A stretch of DNA of 36,490 bases from an uncultured Phascolarctobacterium sp. Lineage in GTDB: Bacteria; Bacillota; Negativicutes; Acidaminococcales; Acidaminococcaceae. The notes beneath the pieces were generated by a model. That model was not told the origin of the DNA. It searched no databases and worked only from the letters and a program-made list of their open reading frames with translations. Shown here piece by piece: positions 16,413-23,226 of the stretch. The DNA lies in the NCBI GenBank assembly GCA_900547415.1, contig URGS01000017.1, positions 1 to 36,490 of the forward strand. Reading direction: 5' to 3'. The position numbers were made by a program, and so were the translations under genes. The first letter of the stretch is position 1. Each line of letters opens with the position of its first letter.

Positions 16413-19031
16413 TTATTTAATTTGGTCTTCGATAATACCGTAAGCAGCGCTCAGAGCTTCATCAATCTTGGAAGCGTCCTTAGCACCAGCCTGTGCCATA
16501 TCAGGACGACCACCGCCGCCGCCGCCGCAAATCTTAGCAACTGCCTTAACAACATTGCCTGCGTGTACGCCCTTAGCAACTGCGTCCTTAGTAGCCATGG
16601 TCAGAATGCTAACCTTGTCGCCGATTGCAGCTGCCAGAACAACTACACCGCCAACCTTGTCACGCATTTGGTCGCCCAAATTACGCAGAGCGTCCATGCT
16701 GTCAGCGTTAACCTTTTGTGCCAGCACAGCAACACCCTTGACATCCTTAACCTTGTCAGCAACGTCGCTAACTTGAGCCTTAGCAATTTCGCCAGCCAGC
16801 TCCTCTGCCTTCTTCTGAGCAGCCTTCAGCTCTGCCTGCAGAGCCTCCAGACGAGCCGGAACGTCAGCAACACGGCATTTCAGGCTTGCAGCCAAGCCCT
16901 TAACCATTTCCTCAGTCTCGTTAACATGAGCAACTGCACCATGACCGGTCACAGCCTCAATACGACGCACACCAGCACCGCTGGAGCCCTCAGAAACAAT
17001 CTTGAACATGCCAATCTTAGCAGTATTTTCAACGTGGCTGCCACCGCAGAACTCCATAGAGAAGCCAGGAACGGTAACTACACGTACAATATCGCCATAT
17101 TTTTCGCCGAAGAGAGCCATTGCGCCCTTCTTCTTAGCCTCTTCAATAGGAAGCTCTTCGATTTCAACAGCCTTGCTTGCCAAAATCTGCTCGTTAACGA
17201 TAGCCTCTACCTCCTTCAGCTCCTCTTCGGTCACTTGAGAGAAGTGGGAGAAGTCAAAGCGCAGACGGTCAGGACCAACATAGCTACCTGCTTGGTTTAC
17301 ATGATCGCCCAGAACCTGCTTCAGAGCTGCATGCAGCAAGTGAGTTGCAGTATGGTTGCGGGCAATATCGTTTTTACGGCCCATTTCTACAGTAAAGGTA
17401 ACTGCATCGCCAACGGAAACAGTACCCTCAGTAACAGAGCCAATCATAATAACAGCGCCGTCAGGAAGCTTTTTAGTAACATTTACGCTGATAACGCCGG
17501 TAGGAGCAGTAATAGTACCGATGTCACCCAGCTGGCCGCCGCCCTCTGCGTGGAAAGGAGTAACGTCGCAGATAACAGCAACCTCGCTGCCATCCTCAGC
17601 AGACTCAATAGCCTGTGCGTCATGAGCAGGATACATTTGCACAATAGTACCCTTAGTCTCGGACTCATCAACCTTCAGAGCAGCAACATCAACGCCCTTG
17701 GTTTCATAAACAACAGGACGACCAGCCTTGTCGTTACGAGCGTCTCTAGCCATTTGGCGCTGAACCTCCAGAGCAGCGTCAAAGCCCTCTTTATCCATGG
17801 TCAGGCCCTGCTCTTCCAGAATTTCAGCAGTCAGCTCCCAGGGGAAGCCAAAAGTATCGTTCAGCTTGAAAGCAGTAGCACCGTCCAAAACGGTCTTGCC
17901 TTCTGCTTTCAGTTTTGCGATTTCCTCGTTCAGCAGCTCGCTGCCTTGCTTTAAGGTACGCAGGAAGGAAGTCTCCTCCATGTCGATAACCTTTTGGATA
18001 TAATCGCGTTTTTCGGAAAGGTTGGTATATACATGGCCAAACATGCTGATAACAACATCAACAGCGCCAGCCAGGAATTTGTCGCTGATACCGATCAGAC
18101 GGCCATGACGAACTGCACGACGTAGGATACGGCGCAGAACATAGCCGCGGCCTTCATTGGAAGGCAGAATACCATCGCCAATCATAAAGGTCATGCTGCG
18201 GGCATGGTCAGCAATAACCTTCAGAGAAACGTCAGTGTCAGCATCCTTGCCATATTCAACACCTGCAACCTTGCAGGCATATTCAATAATCGGGAACATC
18301 AGGTCGGTTTCAAAGTTAGAAGGCTTGCCTTGGATAACACTAGCCAAACGCTCCAAGCCAGCACCAGTATCGATGTTCTTGCTCTTCAGCGGAGGATAGG
18401 TACCGTCAGGCATCTGGTTGAACTGGGTGAATACCAGGTTCCACAGCTCCAGATAACGGTCGCAGTCGCAGCCAGGGCCACAGGTAGGTTTGCCACAGCC
18501 ACGCTCAGGACCAAGGTCAATGTGGATTTCGGAGTCAGGGCCGCAGGGACCGCTGCCAATCTCCCACCAGTTGTCGTCAAGACGAACAATACGCTCTTCA
18601 GGAACGCCAACCTCTCTCCACAGATCATGAGCTTCGTCATCCTCAGTATGGATAGTAATCCACAGCTTGTCAGCAGGCAGCTCCAGCTCCTTAGTCAGGA
18701 ACTCCCAGCTCCAAGGGATAATTTCCTTTTTAAAATAATCGCCAAAGGAAAAGTTACCCAGCATTTCAAAATAAGTATGGTGACGCGCAGTACGGCCTAC
18801 GTTCTCAATATCGCCAGTACGTACGCATTTTTGGCAGGTAGTAATACGAGTAGCAGGAGGCTTCATCTTGCCAGTAAAAAAAGGCTTGAAGGGAGCCATA
18901 CCAGCACCGATAATCAGCAGGGTCGGGTCATCCTGCGGAATCAGGGATGCACTAGGCAGCATCAAATGTTGTCTGTCCTGGAAAAATTTCAAAAACTTTT
19001 CGCGGATTTCATTACCAGTCATGTATTTCAT
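16413..19031 (-). CDS. alaS: Alanyl-tRNA synthetase
   Basis: AlaRS charges tRNA-Ala and edits mischarged Ser and Gly. The 872 residues include the class II core (MTGNEIREKFLKFFQDRQH, FEMLGNFSFGDYFK), the tRNA-recognition region, the editing domain with NHTATHLLHAAL and EFCGGSH, a coiled coil, and the DHHA1 domain with KICGGGGGGRPDMAQAG. AAGGAG lies 11 bases before the ATG. The gene has a strong promoter with a 77-nt leader that shows no T-box features. Long antisense frames over it are coding shadows. Confidence 0.98.
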   Translation of the reverse strand: MKYMTGNEIREKFLKFFQDRQHLMLPSASLIPQDDPTLLIIGAGMAPFKPFFTGKMKPPATRITTCQKCVRTGDIENVGRTARHHTYFEMLGNFSFGDYFKKEIIPWSWEFLTKELELPADKLWITIHTEDDEAHDLWREVGVPEERIVRLDDNWWEIGSGPCGPDSEIHIDLGPERGCGKPTCGPGCDCDRYLELWNLVFTQFNQMPDGTYPPLKSKNIDTGAGLERLASVIQGKPSNFETDLMFPIIEYACKVAGVEYGKDADTDVSLKVIADHARSMTFMIGDGILPSNEGRGYVLRRILRRAVRHGRLIGISDKFLAGAVDVVISMFGHVYTNLSEKRDYIQKVIDMEETSFLRTLKQGSELLNEEIAKLKAEGKTVLDGATAFKLNDTFGFPWELTAEILEEQGLTMDKEGFDAALEVQRQMARDARNDKAGRPVVYETKGVDVAALKVDESETKGTIVQMYPAHDAQAIESAEDGSEVAVICDVTPFHAEGGGQLGDIGTITAPTGVISVNVTKKLPDGAVIMIGSVTEGTVSVGDAVTFTVEMGRKNDIARNHTATHLLHAALKQVLGDHVNQAGSYVGPDRLRFDFSHFSQVTEEELKEVEAIVNEQILASKAVEIEELPIEEAKKKGAMALFGEKYGDIVRVVTVPGFSMEFCGGSHVENTAKIGMFKIVSEGSSGAGVRRIEAVTGHGAVAHVNETEEMVKGLAASLKCRVADVPARLEALQAELKAAQKKAEELAGEIAKAQVSDVADKVKDVKGVAVLAQKVNADSMDALRNLGDQMRDKVGGVVVLAAAIGDKVSILTMATKDAVAKGVHAGNVVKAVAKICGGGGGGRPDMAQAGAKDASKIDEALSAAYGIIEDQIK

Positions 19032-19114
19032 AACAATCCATTCGCTCCTTAATAAATGAAATATAGCTACACTGTTAACATTTTGCTACAGTTATCAGCT
19101 TACACATATTAAAA

Positions 19115-19143
19115 ATTATATAATTTTTGTAATTAAAAGTCAA
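19115..19143 (-). promoter_or_regulatory. Promoter of alaS
   Basis: Reading the minus strand, TTGACT (19138-19143), a 17-bp spacer and TATAAT (19115-19120) are a near-consensus promoter. The start would be near 19108, giving a leader of about 77 nt. Confidence 0.85.
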
Positions 19144-19184
19144 ATGAAAAAGCCACCAGAAGCGACGGAATGATGTACATATCC

Positions 19185-19369
19185 CTACGCCTTCACCTCC
19201 AACCCATTGGCCTGAGCAAGAGAGCGAATTTCTGCCTAGGAAAGAGTGGTTAAATCTATGATTTCATCCAATTCATAGCTCTTCTTAAGCATGTTAATTG
19301 CAATTTTCCTAGCTTTCTTTTCTTCACCAATCATTTCCGCATCCTTTAACCTAGTAGACAGCACCATAA
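19185..19369 (-). pseudogene. 3' remnant of an Rpn-type nuclease gene
   Basis: The minus strand encodes MVLSTRLKDAEMIGEEKKA and then the rest of the last 60 or so residues of the Rpn protein at 20289-21107, with high DNA identity, but an in-frame TAG follows IIDLTTLS. Beyond the stop the frame continues as AEIRSLAQANGLEVKA. The fragment begins three bases after the stop of the HicB-like gene, and AAGGAG is well placed before its ATG, so a 43-residue peptide could still be made. It marks a past Rpn gene or a recombination scar. Confidence 0.8.
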
Positions 19370-19370
19370 A

Positions 19371-19628
19371 CTACTCCTTAACCTCCAACCCATTAGCCTG
19401 AGCAATGGAGCGGATTTTTGCTTCCGTAAGGTTAAGCCCATCTTCAAGAGCTGCTTCCATCCATGCTTTTTTTGCATCCGCCCCATTAGCTACCGCACTT
19501 TCTATCGTATCCCCACAAGTAATGCAGCCTGGCAAATCTGGAAATGAAACTACATAACCGCCTTCATCCTTATCCTCTACAATTTCCATACTATATGGCA
19601 TCATCAAGTAATCATTCAGATTTTTCAT
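19371..19628 (-). CDS. HicB-like antitoxin with an Rpn-type C-terminal tail
   Basis: The N-terminal 65 residues are a HicB fold: PYSMEIVEDKDEGGYVVSFP, then DLPGCITCGDTIESAVANGADAKKAWMEAALEDGL. HicB proteins neutralise HicA mRNA interferases. After the usual family end the chain continues NLTEAKIRSIAQANGLEVKE, nearly the same as the end of the Rpn protein at 20289 (LSEAEIRSIARANGLEVKE), with matching DNA. The frame opens at 19643, but GAGGCGG points to the ATG at 19628, giving MKNLNDYLMM and 85 residues. It overlaps the upstream 163-residue gene by 17 bp. No HicA gene is found beside it. Confidence 0.8.
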   Translation of the reverse strand: MKNLNDYLMMPYSMEIVEDKDEGGYVVSFPDLPGCITCGDTIESAVANGADAKKAWMEAALEDGLNLTEAKIRSIAQANGLEVKE

Positions 19629-20103
19629 CTTTGTCCGCCTCACTCTCTACGTGGTCATTGGTATTTTTACTTTTCGCAAGAATGTCAATAAGTTCCTCTA
19701 GAGTCAATAACGGACGTTGAACGTTCTTTTCATCGGGATTTTCTTTTGCTAAACCTTTAGCTTGCAAGTCATTCAGAATCCTAAAATGCATCATTTGATA
19801 TGTGTATTTAAATCCTCTTATATAACCTATTCTAAATGCATCAAGGACAATACCTTCACCAACAATTTTACGTCTTTCCGCAACAGCTTTAGTGTATTGT
19901 TCACGATAAATTTCATAAGCTTGATGTCCAAAATATTCGTCAAAATGTTCTTCACTAACTTGCTCAATATCATCTTCACTAAGATTAGTGCATTTTTTAA
20001 TCTCCTTTATATCACACCCACGTCTAATCATTTCTCGTACAATTTGTTTCTGTTCTTCAGGAATATTATCGTTATAAAACATCTCTAACAAAGTAATCCC
20101 CAC
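19612..20103 (-). CDS. Unknown protein with Rpn-like helical motif, paired with HicB
   Basis: I do not recognise a family for the whole protein. The 163 residues have the segment IVREMIRRGCDIKEIKKCTN followed by LSEDDIEQV, which resembles the C-terminal helix-turn-helix of Rpn proteins (MLKKSYGLDEIIDLTNLSEAEI). A Tyr-rich middle (HFDEYFGHQAYEIYREQY) and a charged tail (DKDEKSE) follow. The listed start is a GTG with AGGAAA too close; an ATG at 20082 or a TTG between them is possible. The stop lies inside the HicB-like gene, so the two are coupled and may form a two-component module. A structured leader RNA ends 10-20 bp upstream. Confidence 0.65.
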   Translation of the reverse strand: MGITLLEMFYNDNIPEEQKQIVREMIRRGCDIKEIKKCTNLSEDDIEQVSEEHFDEYFGHQAYEIYREQYTKAVAERRKIVGEGIVLDAFRIGYIRGFKYTYQMMHFRILNDLQAKGLAKENPDEKNVQRPLLTLEELIDILAKSKNTNDHVESEADKDEKSE

Positions 20104-20113
20104 CTTTCCTAAT

Positions 20114-20210
20114 AAAAAAAAGCACCTTAGCCGAAAGCTCGACTAAAGTGCCACTGGTTCCAAACAACCAGGTACGACCTCCCCAAAATTTAGGGCTACC
20201 CGTACAACTG
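20114..20210 (-). ncRNA. Structured leader/small RNA, copy 1
   Basis: A transcript from the promoter at 20216-20244 would contain three hairpins. The first is GTACG/CGTAC enclosing CCCTAAATTTTGGGG. The second is CTGGTT/AACCAG. The third is a 14-bp stem (20121-20152) with a GCTT loop followed by a long T run, an intrinsic terminator. It ends just before the gene starting at 20103. It matches copy 2 at a constant offset of 1051 bp with no indels. It could be a cis-acting attenuator or a free small RNA. I do not recognise the class. Confidence 0.7.
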
Positions 20211-20215
20211 CAGTT

Positions 20216-20244
20216 ATTATAACATATCTTAACTTTAAAAGCAA
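20216..20244 (-). promoter_or_regulatory. Promoter of leader RNA copy 1
   Basis: On the minus strand TTGCTT (20239-20244), a 17-bp spacer and TATAAT (20216-20221) form a strong housekeeping-type promoter, identical to that of copy 2. Confidence 0.8.
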
Positions 20245-20288
20245 ACGTTTTTTCATGTCTACTTTCCAACCGCTTGAACTATGAAACT

Positions 20289-21107
20289 CTACTCCTTTAC
20301 CTCCAACCCATTAGCCCGAGCAATGGAACGAATTTCTGCTTCGGAAAGGTTGGTTAAATCTATGATTTCATCCAATCCATAACTCTTCTTAAGCATGTTA
20401 ATTGCAATTTTCCTAGCTTTCTTTTCTTCACCAATCATTTCTGCATCCTTTAACCTCGTAGACAGTACCATAAACTCTCGCCTCACTTCCTTATCGTGGT
20501 TCAAGCGTACCACCTCATCCTCTACCTCGTTGGTAAAGTCATCTTTGGGTACGTGGTCATTGACGTATTGTAAAAAATTCTTCACTAGCTGAGACACATT
20601 ACCTCTGTGTCCCAACGCATTTAAAAACATCACTGTAACTTCGTTATCCAAAACCAGATCATAATCTTCTGTACATCTGCTCTTAAACTCATACAGATAA
20701 CGATCCTGATTAAACAAATCAAAGGCACAGATAAAAATCAGCACCAAAGGCGGCAGCTCATCAAAATTCTGTCCCTTTTGCAGCATATCAGTATCAATGC
20801 TGCCTTGGTAATACCTGGTCCGCTTGGGCAGCAATGCCTTGCCCGTGGACGTACCTATAGTATTGCGCACCTGCATTTCTATATTATAATGAGTACCCTT
20901 TTCATCAGCAACAAGCACATCCAGCCTGATTCCCCGGCCTTCAATATAGGCCTCAATAGTCTTTTCCGTTTCCAGATAGGTTATATCGCGCACTTCCACC
21001 TGCATAATCTCACTAATAAGCCTCATACAAATACGCTTGCACTGCATTACCTTTTTGAACATGAAATCATCTTGGATAGTTAAAGCTTCGTATTGGGATT
21101 GATTCAT
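20289..21107 (-). CDS. Rpn family PD-(D/E)XK nuclease / putative transposase
   Basis: The 272 residues match the Rpn (recombination-promoting nuclease, PDDEXK transposase-like) family. The start YEALTIQDDFMFKKVMQ is typical. The nuclease motif is GIRLDVLVADEKGTHYNIEMQ split as D(79) and ExQ; GKALLPKRTRYYQGSID and LVLIFICAFDLF follow. The C-terminal region has a regulatory helical hairpin ending LSEAEIRSIARANGLEVKE. AAGGAGG precedes the ATG. Family members cut DNA and promote RecA-independent recombination. The gene is flanked by the two 152-bp direct repeats, and its 3' end is repeated in the remnant and in the HicB-like gene. Confidence 0.9.
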   Translation of the reverse strand: MNQSQYEALTIQDDFMFKKVMQCKRICMRLISEIMQVEVRDITYLETEKTIEAYIEGRGIRLDVLVADEKGTHYNIEMQVRNTIGTSTGKALLPKRTRYYQGSIDTDMLQKGQNFDELPPLVLIFICAFDLFNQDRYLYEFKSRCTEDYDLVLDNEVTVMFLNALGHRGNVSQLVKNFLQYVNDHVPKDDFTNEVEDEVVRLNHDKEVRREFMVLSTRLKDAEMIGEEKKARKIAINMLKKSYGLDEIIDLTNLSEAEIRSIARANGLEVKE

Positions 21108-21145
21108 CTTTATCCTCCTTTAGTATATCACATTTTCAATGTTCA

Positions 21146-21161
21146 GATAATGCGCATTATC
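21146..21161. promoter_or_regulatory. Perfect 16-bp palindrome before the Rpn gene
   Basis: GATAATGCGCATTATC is a perfect palindrome. It lies between the terminator of leader RNA copy 2 and the Rpn ribosome binding site, a plausible operator. Copy 1 has no counterpart at the same place. Confidence 0.5.
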
Positions 21162-21165
21162 AAAT

Positions 21166-21261
21166 AAAAAAGGCACCTTAGCCGAAAGCTCGACTAAAGT
21201 GCCACTGGTTCAAAACAACCAGGTACGACCTCCCCAAAATTTAGGGCTACCCGTACAACTA
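21166..21261 (-). ncRNA. Structured leader/small RNA, copy 2
   Basis: This copy has the same three hairpins as copy 1 and the same terminator stem (21172-21203, 14 bp, GCTT loop) followed by six T residues. Differences from copy 1 fall in the stem closing pair (G-C here, G-U there), in a hairpin loop and at the start site, so the fold is preserved. It lies about 60 bp upstream of the Rpn start in the same direction. Short frames run through it, but the promoter and terminator placement favour RNA. Confidence 0.7.
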
Positions 21262-21266
21262 AGGTT

Positions 21267-21295
21267 ATTATAACATATCTTAACTTTAAAAGCAA
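21267..21295 (-). promoter_or_regulatory. Promoter of leader RNA copy 2
   Basis: On the minus strand TTGCTT (21290-21295), a 17-bp spacer and TATAAT (21267-21272). Transcription would begin near 21260. Confidence 0.8.
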
Positions 21296-21317
21296 ACGTT
21301 TTTTCATGTCTACTTTC

Positions 21318-21533
21318 ATACGAAAATTTTGCGCAACTTGCGCCAGTTCCTGCAAGTAGTGACAATGACAGTAGTGCAACTTGCGCTAGTTGTGCTACCA
21401 AAAATACCGAGAACCATAATTTTAGGCTGTCATATGGTGAGCAATCCCTTTCTATTTGACGCTTACTTGACACCTACCATATTGCACCATACTAGCCAAC
21501 TATTAAGATATACTTAACAGTTCAGAAAACAAA
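21318..21533. other. Gene-free stretch with a 16-bp direct repeat
   Basis: No credible gene lies between leader copy 2 and the next terminator. GCAACTTGCGCCAGTT (21333-21348) and GCAACTTGCGCTAGTT (21376-21391) are direct repeats 43 bp apart with one mismatch. Nothing else is supported here. Confidence 0.6.
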
Positions 21534-21583
21534 AGCACCACCGCCATCCCAGGAATGCGTCACTGAAAGATGGTGGTAGTGCT
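21534..21583 (-). terminator. Terminator at the end of the restriction operon region
   Basis: A 15-bp stem with one mismatch (AGCACTACCACCATC against GATGGCGGTGGTGCT, 20-nt loop) runs into TTTTGTTTT on the minus strand. It follows the 78-residue gene by about 45 bp. No other hairpin terminator was seen between here and the promoter near 32340. Confidence 0.85.
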
Positions 21584-21627
21584 GTTGTTGGTTAGAATAT
21601 AACAGATTTTAACTATAGCTGCAATTA

Positions 21628-21864
21628 TTATTCGTCCTCAGGCAGAACATCCTGAGAATCTACAACATACATCTTGGTCTCACCTAAATAAGTGCTTTCC
21701 ACATGATATTGAACCTTAGCACCAGCACTGGTCACAGACTTGTCAACGTGCTTAACCACGCCGGAAAGCAACTGTCCGTCATCACATCGCCAGGAAACGG
21801 TTTCGCCTACAGAATGTTTAGGAGTAATAATGTATAAACCATCAGGACCTTTTACGAGCATCAT
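21628..21864 (-). CDS. Small tudor/SH3-like protein (HVA1/DUF2945-like)
   Basis: The 78 residues carry HSVGETVSWRCDDGQLLSGV, then VKHVDKSVTSAGAKVQYHVES and MYVVDSQDVLPEDE. The pattern GxxVxWxxxxGxxxGxVxxV resembles the tudor-type DUF2945/HVA1 small barrel. No catalytic residues are apparent. A second ATG and AGAGGTG precede the start. It is the last gene before the terminator at 21534. Binding of nucleic acid or a protein tail is possible but inferred only from the fold. Confidence 0.6.
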   Translation of the reverse strand: MMLVKGPDGLYIITPKHSVGETVSWRCDDGQLLSGVVKHVDKSVTSAGAKVQYHVESTYLGETKMYVVDSQDVLPEDE

Positions 21865-21942
21865 AATAAATCACCTCTGTAAAATGTTAGATGCAGCAAA
21901 CAGTGGAAAACTAGCGATACATTAATCCCCTTTTGCATCGAA

Positions 21943-22392
21943 CTATCTGTTCTTCACTACCATAAATCCATCTGCTGCAACTGTTTTTTCGTAATTAAAC
22001 GACACAACCTTCCCGCCAAAATCAATGTCTACATACTTTTCCCCTTGATTCTTGTACACCCGCACAACATTGCCAAAGGCACCATTGCTTTTCCGATAAA
22101 CCCTCATGCCCTCAACAAAGGCAAATCTATTGGCCATTTCATGCTTTCTAAGAGCCTCGGTATTGCGGAGCTTAGTACAGGTTTCCAAAATGCTTTCCTC
22201 AGCAGCGTCCTTTTTGCTTTCATAATAATCACAATGAGCAGAACCAATGCATCCCACATAACATTTGGTACAGAATTTATCCTTCTTCCTAAAATAAACA
22301 CAGTTAGACTTATGACGACGCTCGTCGCCCTCTTGACGGGTATACCTTCCCACGTGCCACGGCGTACCCTGAATTTTATTCATTTCAGACAT
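21943..22392 (-). CDS. Cys-cluster plus SH3-like protein, unknown function
   Basis: The 149 residues begin with a basic region. A cysteine cluster follows (KSNCVYFRKKDKFCTKCY, then VGCIGSAHCDYYES) with spacing suited to zinc binding, then a short helix and a C-terminal barrel-like segment (VEGMRVYRKSNGAFGNVVRV, VDIDFGGKVVSFNYEKTV). The last part resembles the tudor/KOW-type barrel of the neighbouring 78-residue protein. AGGGGG precedes the ATG. It lies 52 bp after the Sel1-repeat gene. I do not recognise the full architecture. Confidence 0.65.
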   Translation of the reverse strand: MSEMNKIQGTPWHVGRYTRQEGDERRHKSNCVYFRKKDKFCTKCYVGCIGSAHCDYYESKKDAAEESILETCTKLRNTEALRKHEMANRFAFVEGMRVYRKSNGAFGNVVRVYKNQGEKYVDIDFGGKVVSFNYEKTVAADGFMVVKNR

Positions 22393-22444
22393 ACAATAAC
22401 CCCCTAAAAATCTTTGCTTTACACTATCAATATCTTTCTAGCAT

Positions 22445-23206
22445 CTAGCTGACCTTACCAGTATTCACGCTAATGAAATCTAAAGCTTTTTTACTTTTAA
22501 TTAGTTCTGGCAACAAATCAACATATTTCTCTTCTCCGTGTTCCAATGCTTTCACTAACCAATAATATGCATCAGAATAGTAGGATTGAATGCTTGCAAC
22601 AGTTACGCCTTCTTCATCAAGTATTTCTTTTGCTTCTTCTAGGTTCTTATCTTGGAAAATATTACACCAATTATTCCAACAATAGTAGCATATTCTTCCA
22701 AATTCCGCTTCGGCTTCAGGAATGCCTTTTTCAGCAGCTATCTTGAAACACCTAGTACTAATATGGTCGTAATTATACAATGGACAATAGCTAAAGAAAA
22801 TGCCTCTATATAGGTAAACAAAAGCCTTGTTTACTTCATAGATATCAACATTATCGTCTTCGTCTAATAACCCTTGATTTTTTAGCTTTGATACTATATC
22901 AATATAAACAGGATCTTTTTTTATAGCTTCTTTTATGTACATTGCATGATATGGACCACCAGAAGTTATTCTACCAATATCAGATATAACACATCCTAAC
23001 CAATAATATGCTTTCCATACTTTTGCGGAGGCTGCTTCACTCAACCAATACAAAGCCTGCAAATATGCTGCACCTTTATCGCCAACTGCCAAATCATCGA
23101 GTGCAATATATGCATAATGCATTCCCAATTTAAACATAGATTTTGGATTGCCTTCTTCAGCTGATCTAGTTACCTGATTTATTCTAGTTAGCTTGTATTC
23201 CTTCAT
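22445..23206 (-). CDS. Sel1-repeat (SLR) protein
   Basis: The protein is made of Sel1/TPR-like helical pairs: EEGNPKSMFKLGMHYAYIAL, YLQALYWLSEAASAKVWKAY, CFKIAAEKGIPEAEAEFGRI and SDAYYWLVKALEHGEEKYVD. Such repeats mediate protein-protein contacts. No signal peptide or membrane segment is visible, so it is probably cytosolic. The frame opens at 23230, but AAAGGT favours the ATG at 23206 (MKEYKLTRINQ, 253 residues), 20 bp after the hsdR stop. The close spacing places it in the restriction operon, where it may be a scaffold or regulator. Confidence 0.8.
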   Translation of the reverse strand: MKEYKLTRINQVTRSAEEGNPKSMFKLGMHYAYIALDDLAVGDKGAAYLQALYWLSEAASAKVWKAYYWLGCVISDIGRITSGGPYHAMYIKEAIKKDPVYIDIVSKLKNQGLLDEDDNVDIYEVNKAFVYLYRGIFFSYCPLYNYDHISTRCFKIAAEKGIPEAEAEFGRICYYCWNNWCNIFQDKNLEEAKEILDEEGVTVASIQSYYSDAYYWLVKALEHGEEKYVDLLPELIKSKKALDFISVNTGKVS

Positions 23207-23226
23207 AATATTGACCTTTCTCCCAG

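Larger units (their letters stand above)
20114..20266 (-). repeat. 152-bp direct repeat, copy 1
   Basis: The repeat spans terminator, hairpins, promoter and about 22 bp upstream of the -35. It differs from copy 2 (21166-21317) by about five substitutions, three of them clustered at the predicted transcription start (20210-20212). It sits immediately downstream of the Rpn gene. Confidence 0.9.
21166..21317 (-). repeat. 152-bp direct repeat, copy 2
   Basis: This is the partner of the repeat at 20114-20266, in the same orientation, upstream of the Rpn gene. Identity is about 97% without gaps and stops abruptly at both ends. Confidence 0.9.

Noticed and set aside
16422..17954. 510-codon plus-strand open frame
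   Set aside because: It is antisense to alaS, which has complete family motifs. The frame is a low-complexity shadow of alanyl-tRNA synthetase codon usage.
19032..19114. T-box leader in front of alaS
   Set aside because: The leader is only about 77 nt and has no T-box sequence or terminator.
20289..21107. Complete insertion sequence built on the Rpn gene and its flanking 152-bp repeats
   Set aside because: The flanking repeats are direct, contain their own promoters and terminators and lack terminal inverted repeats or target duplications.
21194..21379. Small peptide frames through the leader RNA copies, for example MKKRLLLKLRYVII and onwards in both copies
   Set aside because: They start upstream of the promoter, lack a ribosome binding site and end inside the terminator stem. 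Conservation is explained by the RNA.
21333..21391. CRISPR array
   Set aside because: Only two short repeat units, no third copy and no cas genes.
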